The translations under genes were made by a program, and so were the position numbers. Positions 33,355 to 39,612 of a stretch of 39,612 bases of DNA are shown piece after piece. Origin of the DNA: Clostridiales bacterium (GTDB lineage Bacteria > Bacillota > Clostridia > Christensenellales > CAG-138); the NCBI GenBank assembly GCA_031270585.1, contig JAISXK010000130.1:1-39612 (forward strand), given 5' to 3'. Below the pieces are notes generated by a model, which was given only the letters and a program-made list of their open reading frames with translations, was not told where the DNA came from and did no database searches. Positions within the stretch are counted from its first letter, which is position 1. Each line of letters opens with the position of its first letter.

Positions 33355-34563
33355 ATGAAAGACCCGCAAAGGCCCGTGCGCCTGTTTGAAAATATTCACT
33401 GGGTTGGCGCGCTTAACCCGGAACTAAAACGTTTTGATGTGGTGATGGAAACAAAATACGGCACAAGCTACAATTCGTACCTCGTGCAGGGGCGGCAAAA
33501 GACTGCTTTGATAGACACCGTAAAACGCGGTTTTTTTGATAAAAGCGCGCGGCTGATACGCCAACTGACAGATTTTAAAGACATCGATTATATCGTCATG
33601 CAGCATACCGAGCCGGATCACAGCGGTTCCATTGCGGAACTGGCGGCGCTTGCCCCCAACGCGCGGATACTTTGCGGCAAGCCCGCTTCGCTCTACCTGC
33701 CGCGTATTGCCAACAGGGATTTGAACATCACCGTAATAAAGGATGGGGATACGCTGGATTTGGGCGGCCGCACGCTTACTTTTATCGGCGCGCCGTTTTT
33801 GCACTGGCCCGACACCATGTTCACCTATGACGACGTTTCGGGCGCGCTCTTTACCTGCGACGCTTTTGGTTGTCATTACGCGGCGGAAAATATACTCGAA
33901 AGCAAAACCGACGAAACCTTTAAAGAGGCGCGGCGGTATTATTATGATTGCATCGTGGCGCCGTTCGCGCCGCATGTAATCAAGGCGATCGAGCATGTGA
34001 ACGAACTGCACCTGGAAAAAATCAGCGCCGTACTGCCAAGCCATGGCCCCGCGCTCGATCAGGATCCGTTGGGCGCCATCGCGCTTTACCACGAATGGGC
34101 GCGCGAAATGGGCCCCACAAGCGGGCGCGGCGTTTTCATTGGCTATGTAAGCTGCTATGGCTATACGCGACTCATGGCGGAAAAATTGCGTGATTGCCTC
34201 GCGCAGGCAGGCGCCGAAGTGGATATGGCGGATTTTACCGACATCACAGTTGAGGAGGCCGTCCGCCGCATACACAGGGCGGATGTGCTGGCCATAGGTT
34301 GCCCCACCGTTAACGCCGACGCCCTGCCGCCCGTGTGGGAGGCGCTGGCGCATAGCAGCGTGCCGCTGATCAGGGGGCGCGGCGCCGTTGTGTTTGGCTC
34401 TTACGGGTGGAGCGGTGAGGCCGTGCCCATGTTGGAACAGCGTTTGGCGGGTCTGTCCTGCAAGGTGCTGGGCAGCGTGAAGGCGCGGTTTTTGCCCGAC
34501 GAGGCCGCGTTGGATGAGGTTGCGGCGCTGGCCGGTAAAGTCGCGGCGGCGTTGCGCTTGTAG
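33355..34563 (+). CDS. Flavodiiron protein (FprA/NorV family)
   Basis: Flavodiiron proteins reduce oxygen to water, or nitric oxide to nitrous oxide, in anaerobes. The 402-residue protein has the diiron domain at about 1-250: HTEPDHSG (H84, E86, D88, H89), LHWPDTMFTY (H150), CDAFGCHY (D169) and LPSHGP. A flavodoxin domain follows from about 260 (GYVSCYGYTRLMAEKL for FMN phosphate; VFGSYGWSGEAV). The length is that of the two-domain class A, which needs a separate rubredoxin or other donor; none is encoded next door. The ATG at 33355 has AAAGGAG eight bases upstream; the GTG just before it is less likely. Confidence 0.93.
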   Translation: MKDPQRPVRLFENIHWVGALNPELKRFDVVMETKYGTSYNSYLVQGRQKTALIDTVKRGFFDKSARLIRQLTDFKDIDYIVMQHTEPDHSGSIAELAALAPNARILCGKPASLYLPRIANRDLNITVIKDGDTLDLGGRTLTFIGAPFLHWPDTMFTYDDVSGALFTCDAFGCHYAAENILESKTDETFKEARRYYYDCIVAPFAPHVIKAIEHVNELHLEKISAVLPSHGPALDQDPLGAIALYHEWAREMGPTSGRGVFIGYVSCYGYTRLMAEKLRDCLAQAGAEVDMADFTDITVEEAVRRIHRADVLAIGCPTVNADALPPVWEALAHSSVPLIRGRGAVVFGSYGWSGEAVPMLEQRLAGLSCKVLGSVKARFLPDEAALDEVAALAGKVAAALRL

Positions 34564-34600
34564 GTAACCGCCGGTTATAACGACTATTTTAGGGGGATGT

Positions 34601-35893
34601 ATGAAACTGAATTATAAGCGAACCGCACTGGTGGGCCTGGCGTTCTTTTCCATATGCGCGTTTTGGAATTTGTATGACGGGGTTATTCCGCTGATACTGC
34701 GCGATACATTCCATATGGGCGACGCCATGGCCGGGTTCATCATGTCGCTTGATAATATACTCGCGCTGGTGCTGCTGCCGGTGTTTGGCGCGTTGAGCGA
34801 TAAGGTTGGCAGGCGCATGCCCTTTATATTCTACGGCACGCTGGCCGCCGTGGTATTCATCGTACTGCTGCCTTTTGCCGACCGGCTGGGCAATATCACG
34901 GTATTTTTGATTGCGCTGGGGTTGGTGCTGCTGAGCATGAGCGTATACCGCTCGCCCGCCGTAGCGCTTATGCCCGACGTTACCGAAAAACCCCTGCGCA
35001 GCAAGGGCAACGCCGTAATCAACCTCATGGGGGCGCTGGGCGGCGTGATCGCGCTTGTGGTGCTAAGGGTGCTTGGCGTAGCGAAAGAGGGAGAACGCCA
35101 GGATTACCTGCTGATATTTGCCATTGTCGCGGCGCTGATGCTGGTGAGCGTGCTGGTATTGCGCTTTGCCATCAACGAAAAAAAGCTTGTGCGGCGGATG
35201 CGCGATATCAATTACGGCGTGGATGAAAAGGAAGAGGCGGCGCTGTTGGTGCGGGATGAAACAAAGCAAGTGAGGCTGGCCCCGCCGGTGAAAAAAAGCC
35301 TGCTTTTTATATTGGCCTCTATCGCGCTGTGGTTTATGGGCTATAACGCCGTATACACCGCCTTTACGAAATATGCCACGCAGGTATGGGGGCATAATTT
35401 ATCACAGGCATCCACGTGCTTATTGATAGCCACCGTCGGCGCCGTGGTATCCTACATGCCCATTGGCGCCATATCATCGAGGATAGGCCGCAAAAAAACC
35501 ATATTGATGGGTATCACGCTCCTGGCGCTCTCTTTTGGTTTGGGCGCGTATTTCGCGGCCGAATTCTCCTACGCGTTGTACGGCATATTCGCGCTGGTAG
35601 GCTTTTCCTGGGCGAGCATCAATGTAAACAGCTACCCCATGGTCGTGGAAATCAGCCGCTTTAGCGATATTGGCAAGTACACCGGCTACTATTATACGGT
35701 TTCCATGTCCGCGCAGATATTAACGCCCATACTTTCCGGCTGGCTGCTGGAGAATGTGGGCTACCATACGCTTTTTCCCTATGCGGCCATTATGGTGGCG
35801 CTTTCGTTTGTTACCATGACGTTCGCGCGGCATGGCGATAATAAGCCGCCCAAGCGCTTATCAAAGCTTGAATCGTTCGATGTGGATGATTGA
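34601..35893 (+). CDS. MFS transporter (GPH/sugar-porter-like)
   Basis: A 430-residue carrier with 12 membrane segments. The MFS loop motif SDKVGRRMPFIFYG follows segment two and has its counterpart SSRIGRKKTILMG in the second half. An early Asp in LYDGVIPLILRD, and MSVYRSPAVALMPDVTEKPLRSKGNAVIN after segment four, recall the GPH cation symporter and SLC45-like sucrose carriers. The substrate is therefore possibly a glycoside. AGGGGG lies just upstream of the ATG. It starts 37 bases after the flavodiiron gene and may be read from the same promoter. Confidence 0.85.
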   Translation: MKLNYKRTALVGLAFFSICAFWNLYDGVIPLILRDTFHMGDAMAGFIMSLDNILALVLLPVFGALSDKVGRRMPFIFYGTLAAVVFIVLLPFADRLGNITVFLIALGLVLLSMSVYRSPAVALMPDVTEKPLRSKGNAVINLMGALGGVIALVVLRVLGVAKEGERQDYLLIFAIVAALMLVSVLVLRFAINEKKLVRRMRDINYGVDEKEEAALLVRDETKQVRLAPPVKKSLLFILASIALWFMGYNAVYTAFTKYATQVWGHNLSQASTCLLIATVGAVVSYMPIGAISSRIGRKKTILMGITLLALSFGLGAYFAAEFSYALYGIFALVGFSWASINVNSYPMVVEISRFSDIGKYTGYYYTVSMSAQILTPILSGWLLENVGYHTLFPYAAIMVALSFVTMTFARHGDNKPPKRLSKLESFDVDD

Positions 35894-35953
35894 CGCATAA
35901 AACGATCTGTACGTGCCGTCTTCGTGCCGCCGGGGGCTTGCGGCCAGGCGCCC

Positions 35954-36622
35954 TTACCCTGCCGACATCGTGACGCTTTCGCCTGCCTCCCGGCGGATAA
36001 ACCGCCTGAGTTCTTCATCGTTGGGCAGTGGTGCGCCATGCGAAGGGCATAACAGGCGAAACGGATATGGCAGAAGCGCCAGCAGCGAGCCCTTTAGCCT
36101 CTGCGGCCATTGGTGGGCGGATTCAGGCATGCGCAACGGCTTTGCCGCAGGCGATGATTTGAGCATATCGCCGCAAAACAGTACCCGCCGGTAGAGGAAA
36201 GCGTGATGCCCCGGCGTATGCCCCGGCGTGGGGATGGCCTGCACGCCGCCGGGAAGATCGTATTTTTCCAGCCGGCGCAATCTCGCGGGCGGTCTGGGGC
36301 GCAGCATATGGTGGTATGCCCATTGCGAACCCGGACGCTCTTTATCATGCAACACGTAGGGCAAATCATCCGCGCCGATATACGCCGCCGCGCCGCTGGC
36401 CCTTTGTATTTCGTAGGCGTTGCCGGTATGATCCATATCGTGGTGTGTGAGCAGTATGGCGGTGAGCCTGCCCGCCCCCAGCGTGTCAAGTTCCCGCAGT
36501 ATGGCGCCCGCCATGCCGGGCAGCCCGGTATCAATGAGTATCTTGCAATCCCCATCCTTTATAAGAAATACGTTTGCGTTCGTTGCGGCATCCAACAGAT
36601 ATACGTTTGGCGCGAGTTGCAT
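35954..36622 (-). CDS. MBL-fold metallo-hydrolase (glyoxalase II-like)
   Basis: A 222-residue metallo-beta-lactamase-fold enzyme. The dinuclear metal site is LTHHDMDHTGNA, with further ligands in PTPGHTPGHH, LFCGDML and CPSHGAP. The set HxHxDH plus the distal His and Asp is complete; here the first element reads THHDMDH, which keeps H, D and H in register. Relatives include glyoxalase II and many hydrolases of unknown substrate. AAAGGAGG lies ten bases before the ATG. It has its own consensus promoter and converges on the MFS gene. Confidence 0.88.
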   Translation of the reverse strand: MQLAPNVYLLDAATNANVFLIKDGDCKILIDTGLPGMAGAILRELDTLGAGRLTAILLTHHDMDHTGNAYEIQRASGAAAYIGADDLPYVLHDKERPGSQWAYHHMLRPRPPARLRRLEKYDLPGGVQAIPTPGHTPGHHAFLYRRVLFCGDMLKSSPAAKPLRMPESAHQWPQRLKGSLLALLPYPFRLLCPSHGAPLPNDEELRRFIRREAGESVTMSAG

Positions 36623-36679
36623 CGCAGGAAGACCTCCTTTCAGGCCGACGCGTTATTCTTAAACAAGTATAACGATTCG

Positions 36680-36708
36680 AATATAACACACCGGTCTTCC
36701 GCTGTCAA
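36680..36708 (-). promoter_or_regulatory. Promoter of the 36 kb MBL-fold gene
   Basis: A perfect TTGACA (36703-36708, minus strand) and TATATT (36680-36685) are 17 bases apart, 58 bases before the start codon. Two direct repeats lie immediately upstream. Confidence 0.75.
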
Positions 36709-36715
36709 TCGGATA

Positions 36716-36763
36716 TTGGCGCGAACGGGCGACGCATCGGTTTTGGCGCGAACGGGCGACGCA
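36716..36763. repeat. Two 21-bp direct repeats upstream of the MBL-fold gene
   Basis: Identical 21-base copies at 36716-36736 and 36743-36763, 27 bases from start to start; both begin TTGGCGCGAA and end GGGCGACGCA. They abut the -35 box of the MBL promoter, a position that suits an activator or repressor binding twice. Confidence 0.8.
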
Positions 36764-36807
36764 ATGGGGAGGTAAACGACCGTAAGTAAAAACACGAAAG
36801 CCGTTTG

Positions 36808-36844
36808 AAAAAAACGATAAGAGCCGGCGTCGCCGCCGGCTCTT
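36808..36844 (-). terminator. Intrinsic terminator with no upstream gene on its strand
   Basis: AAGAGCCGGC (36819-36828) and GCCGGCTCTT (36835-36844) form a perfect 10-bp stem with a six-base loop. On the minus strand it is followed by ATCG and seven T (36814 down to 36808). No minus-strand gene lies to its right before the window end, so it may end a small RNA or antisense transcript. Confidence 0.6.
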
Positions 36845-36950
36845 TAAAAATCGCTTGCCGTAACAAAAACACACACCTATCCGGGTACTGATACCGGCAT
36901 CTTCTCTATACTATACGATGCCACTATACTTTGCCGTCTGCAAAAGGGGA

Positions 36951-36980
36951 TTGCGAAACTCACTCTTCTATGCGTATACT
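36951..36980 (+). promoter_or_regulatory. Promoter-like element in the gap before uppP
   Basis: TTGCGA (36951-36956) and TATACT (36975-36980) are 18 bases apart. On the other strand TGCTATAGT (extended -10; TATAGT at 36978-36983) overlaps it, pointing left. Confidence 0.4.
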
Positions 36981-36986
36981 ATAGCA

Positions 36987-37110
36987 CGCCAACACCTTTC
37001 AATCATCAAAAAAGTGTTACAATTTCTATAAGTTATCGGCACGTTTTCATTTTTTTGACGGCATTATGCGTAATAAACTTGAAAAACCGCGCTTTGCGCG
37101 GCGCTTTTTA
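36987..37110 (+). ncRNA. Candidate small RNA or uppP leader (unconfirmed)
   Basis: From the promoter-like element at 36951-36980 a transcript would run about 124 bases to the hairpin at 37087-37109. It could fold through AACACC with GTGTT near 36991-37015. No open frame is evident. It might be a small RNA, or the uppP leader with an attenuator. The call rests only on the order of promoter, structure and terminator. Confidence 0.25.
37087..37109 (+). terminator. Intrinsic terminator or attenuator upstream of uppP
   Basis: CCGCGC (37087-37092) and GCGCGG (37096-37101) form a tight GC stem with a TTT loop, followed by CGC and five T. It lies 111 bases before uppP on the same strand. Confidence 0.6.
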
Positions 37111-37220
37111 CGTTTTCCAAATAGCGCGTTGGTATAACATCCTCTTCGCGCTCACTTGTATTCCCGCCCCATATCGCATAGAATAAACGGGTAACGAACC
37201 AACGAACGGGAGGGTTCTCC

Positions 37221-38033
37221 ATGAATATTTGGATCGCGTTGCTGCTGGGCCTTGTGCAGGGGGTATGCGAGTTTTTGCCGGTTTCAAGCTCGGGGCACCT
37301 TGTGCTGATGCACAACCTCTTCGGCATAGAAGAAGGGGCGCTGTTTTTTACCATCATGCTGCATGTGGGCACGCTTTTCGCGGTATTCGCCGCGTACTTA
37401 AAAGAGATCGGCAATATGCTGCGCCACCCTTTCCAACGCAAGGTGGGCATGCTGTTCATTGCGCTCATCCCCACCGTGGTGATTGCGCTGTTGTTTCGTG
37501 ATTTTTTCAAGGATGCTTACGGCGGCCGCTGGTTGGGCATAGGTTTTTTGCTTACGGCGGCGCTTTTGATGGCTACCGATAGCAAAAAGCCGCCGCAGCG
37601 TAAAATGAAAGAGATGCGTATACCGCAGGCGGCGTTGATCGGCCTGATGCAGGGCGTTGCCATACTGCCCGGCGTTTCGCGCAGCGGCGCCACCATAGCG
37701 GGCGGCGTGTTCGCAGGCGTCACTAAAAAGGAGGCTGCGGATTTCTCTTTTCTGTTATCCATTCCCGCGATATTGGGTGGCGTGGCGTTTGATCTGCCCG
37801 ATCTTATAAAGGCCGATGCGGCCGGCCTGTCCGGTGTAAACTGGCCGTATGTGCTTGCGGGTATGGCGGTAGCGGCGGTATCGGGCTACTTCGCCATACG
37901 GCTGACGCTGCGCGTGATCAAGAAAAACAAACTGTGGCCGTTTGCCCTTTATACCGCCATACTGGGCGTATTCATATTGATCGACCAATTGTTTATCAAC
38001 CGGTTTTTTGTGAATCCCTTCGCAAAAGCATAG
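37221..38033 (+). CDS. uppP: Undecaprenyl-diphosphatase UppP (BacA)
   Basis: Membrane phosphatase that recycles undecaprenyl pyrophosphate to the monophosphate carrier used in peptidoglycan synthesis; extra copies give bacitracin resistance. The 270-residue protein has about eight membrane segments. Both family signatures are present: QGVCEFLPVSSSGHLVL (13-29, catalytic Glu E17) and PGVSRSGAT (150-158, with R154). GGGAGGG lies six bases before the ATG. The message may come from a TATAAC extended -10 near 37132 or from the element further upstream. Confidence 0.95.
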   Translation: MNIWIALLLGLVQGVCEFLPVSSSGHLVLMHNLFGIEEGALFFTIMLHVGTLFAVFAAYLKEIGNMLRHPFQRKVGMLFIALIPTVVIALLFRDFFKDAYGGRWLGIGFLLTAALLMATDSKKPPQRKMKEMRIPQAALIGLMQGVAILPGVSRSGATIAGGVFAGVTKKEAADFSFLLSIPAILGGVAFDLPDLIKADAAGLSGVNWPYVLAGMAVAAVSGYFAIRLTLRVIKKNKLWPFALYTAILGVFILIDQLFINRFFVNPFAKA

Positions 38034-38081
38034 CGCGCAAGGCGCCGCCGGGATTTAGACGCGCGTGAACGTATACAAACG

Positions 38082-39548
38082 ATGGTAAAACGATATATCA
38101 CAGCCGAATTAAGCGCTTTGGCCCAGGCAGCGGCAGAGCTCGGCGCGGTACTTTACGCGGTGGGCGGTTTGCCGCGCAACGCCTTGATGGGGCTGCCGCC
38201 GGGCGATATCGATATCACGTCAAACATACCCCCGGCCGGGATGCACGCGCTTTGTGCGGCACGCGGCTTGCGTTGTGTGGATGTGGCGGCCGCCTTTGGC
38301 GCGGTGCGCGTCATAGCAAACGGTCAATCCTACGAGCACACCACGTTTCGCAGCGACGAATATGACGCGGGGGGCGGCCACAGGCCGTGCGGCGTGCGCT
38401 TTGGGCGCACTATGGAAGAGGATGCGCGACGCCGCGATTTCACCTGCAACGCGCTCTATTACGATATCGCGCGAAACATACTTTGCGACCCCACGAACAG
38501 GGGCGTTGCGGATATACGCAACAGGCTGGCGCGCGCCACAAGCGATGATCCTTCCATCATTCTGCGCGACGACAGCCTGCGCATACTGCGCCTGGTGCGC
38601 TTTGCCTCCGAACTGGGTTTTGCGATAGAAGAAACCACTTGGCAGGCCGCGCGCGCGTATGTATCGGGTTTATGCGATATCAGTTGGGAGCGCAAGCGCG
38701 ACGAGCTTATAAAAATACTCCTCAGCGATACGCGCTACCCAGGCGCGCAAACCGGGGAAAAAGGGCCTGCGGCCTCATCGGTGCTTGCGGGCCTTACGCG
38801 GCTGTATGAGTTGGGCGCGCTATGCTATATCCTGCCCGCGCTGCTGGAAGGCGCGCATGTGCCCCAACGCCCGCAATACCATAAATATGATGTAATGCGG
38901 CATAACTTTCATGCCTGTGCCGCCGCAAGGCCCACGCTTGCGCTGCGGTTGGCCGCTCTGCTGCACGACGTGGGCAAACCTGCCGCCTTGAAGGAAAAGG
39001 GGCTAAGCCTGACCGATGGCGGGCACGACAGCGCGCCCGTTTTGCTGCCGCGCGGTATGACGCCCATGCTGCGTCACGATACGCTGGGCGCGCAAATCGC
39101 GAAAGAGGCGCTAAGGCGGCTGCGCTTTGAAAACGCGGTAGTGGATGACGCCGTATACCTGATAGCGCATCACATGTATGATCTGAGTTTTTCCGCCAAA
39201 GAGAGCACGCTTCGCGTGCGTTTTGCCACCATGGGGCGTAAATACGCCTATATGCTTTGCGATATACGCGAAGCCGATATACGCGGCAGCGGTTACGCGC
39301 CGGATTTTGTGGCAAGTGGCTGGCGCGGCGTACTGCGCCGTATGGAGCGGGAGGGCGCGCCGTTCTCTATGGAAGAGGTGCGTTGCACCGGCAATGATAT
39401 TATGCAATGGCTCAACCTGCCCCAGGGAAAAGCCGTGGGCGAGGTGAAGCTTGCCATGCTGCGGCACTGCGCCAGGCACCCCGCTGATAACAGGCCCGAG
39501 CGGTTGCAAAAACTCGCGCGCGGCATGCTGCACGATTGCGGGGCATGA
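38082..39548 (+). CDS. cca: CCA tRNA nucleotidyltransferase (poly(A) polymerase family) with HD domain
   Basis: Adds or repairs the CCA end of tRNAs. The 488-residue protein has the nucleotidyltransferase head with VGGLPRNALMG (27-37) and the metal-binding GDIDIT (D42, D44). RRRDFTCNALYYD (near 117-128) and DDSLRILRLVRFASELGF (163-180) follow. An HD domain has HDVGKP (H295, D296). The usual VRD after the GG pair reads PRN here, an unusual change. No clear ribosome site precedes the ATG, so the start is less certain than the frame. The HD type with this length is common in Clostridia. It may be co-transcribed with uppP, 48 bases upstream. Confidence 0.92.
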   Translation: MVKRYITAELSALAQAAAELGAVLYAVGGLPRNALMGLPPGDIDITSNIPPAGMHALCAARGLRCVDVAAAFGAVRVIANGQSYEHTTFRSDEYDAGGGHRPCGVRFGRTMEEDARRRDFTCNALYYDIARNILCDPTNRGVADIRNRLARATSDDPSIILRDDSLRILRLVRFASELGFAIEETTWQAARAYVSGLCDISWERKRDELIKILLSDTRYPGAQTGEKGPAASSVLAGLTRLYELGALCYILPALLEGAHVPQRPQYHKYDVMRHNFHACAAARPTLALRLAALLHDVGKPAALKEKGLSLTDGGHDSAPVLLPRGMTPMLRHDTLGAQIAKEALRRLRFENAVVDDAVYLIAHHMYDLSFSAKESTLRVRFATMGRKYAYMLCDIREADIRGSGYAPDFVASGWRGVLRRMEREGAPFSMEEVRCTGNDIMQWLNLPQGKAVGEVKLAMLRHCARHPADNRPERLQKLARGMLHDCGA

Positions 39549-39555
39549 TTTTTTT
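39524..39555 (+). terminator. Terminator overlapping the end of cca
   Basis: CATGC (39524-39528) and GCATG (39543-39547) pair around a partly paired loop and are followed by seven T (39549-39555). The stem overlaps the last codons of cca. The remaining bases to the window end show no gene. Confidence 0.5.
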
Positions 39556-39612
39556 GTTACGCGGGGCGTCTTTCCGTTTATAAGTATGGCATGCCCGGTT
39601 TAAGCATCGGGG

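Larger units (their letters stand above)
36764..37220. other. Gene-free stretch with hairpins and promoter-like boxes
   Basis: No convincing gene is seen in this stretch. It holds a perfect 10-bp hairpin at 36819-36844, a stem of GGCATC with GATGCC (36896-36901 and 36917-36922), several TATACT boxes, and a second terminator-like hairpin at 37087-37109. Together with the repeats at 36716-36763 and the MBL promoter it makes up most of the 36623-37220 gap. Confidence 0.6.

Overview
The window looks like a chromosomal segment from a spore-forming, anaerobic member of the Bacillota, class Clostridia, with fairly high GC. This is an inference from gene content: SpoIID, a SpoVB-type flippase, the mnmG-rsmG-noc cluster, a flavodiiron protein, ThiT under a TPP riboswitch, and Gram-positive style Shine-Dalgarno sites with some GTG and TTG starts. 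A Christensenellales-like gut bacterium would fit, but the sequence alone does not settle it. I see no tRNA, rRNA, insertion sequence, prophage or CRISPR array.

Layout. 1-3.9 kb (minus): threonine aldolase, an ABC-2 exporter (ATPase and permease), and the start of an unrecognised exported protein that runs off the left edge. 4.1-9.3 kb (minus): RidA-like protein, a secreted NlpC/P60-like hydrolase, noc, rsmG and mnmG; the last three are the usual origin-proximal cluster. 9.5-10.6 kb (plus): a DUF362/ferredoxin protein. 10.6-11.6 kb (minus): thiT behind a TPP riboswitch with an intrinsic terminator. 11.8-15.5 kb (plus): a YknXYZ/MacAB-type efflux operon. 15.5-16.5 kb (minus): lipoate ligase. 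16.6-18 kb (plus): an unrecognised protein and a metallo-hydrolase. 18.1-20.4 kb (plus): a DUF1538 membrane protein overlapping a tandem PII-like gene, with a strong terminator. 20.5-23.9 kb (minus): spoVB-like, yabN/mazG and hup, a conserved Clostridia order. 24.2-25.9 kb (plus): CoA-disulfide-reductase-like enzyme with a rhodanese domain. 25.9-27 kb (minus): PHP phosphoesterase with an odd repeat-bearing tail. 27.2-27.9 kb (plus): glycerophosphodiesterase. 27.9-31.3 kb (minus): a large surface lipoprotein with four lamin-tail domains and a CotH kinase domain, divergent from spoIID (31.5-32.5 kb). 32.5-35.9 kb: tetR facing a flavodiiron gene through interleaved promoters, then an MFS transporter. 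36-36.6 kb (minus): an MBL-fold hydrolase. 36.6-37.2 kb: a gene-free stretch with repeats and structured elements. 37.2-39.5 kb (plus): uppP and cca.

Most of this is ordinary core genome. The parts most worth a second look are the DUF1538/tandem-PII operon with an inverted repeat centred on its -10 box; the gene-free stretch at 36.76-37.2 kb, which looks like two back-to-back small transcription units; the nested hairpin at 4068-4138; the LTDx4-CotH lipoprotein; and the small protein at 16.6 kb that resembles arginyl-tRNA synthetase ends without the catalytic core. Several gene starts were moved inward from the longest open frame because a Shine-Dalgarno site favours the internal codon.
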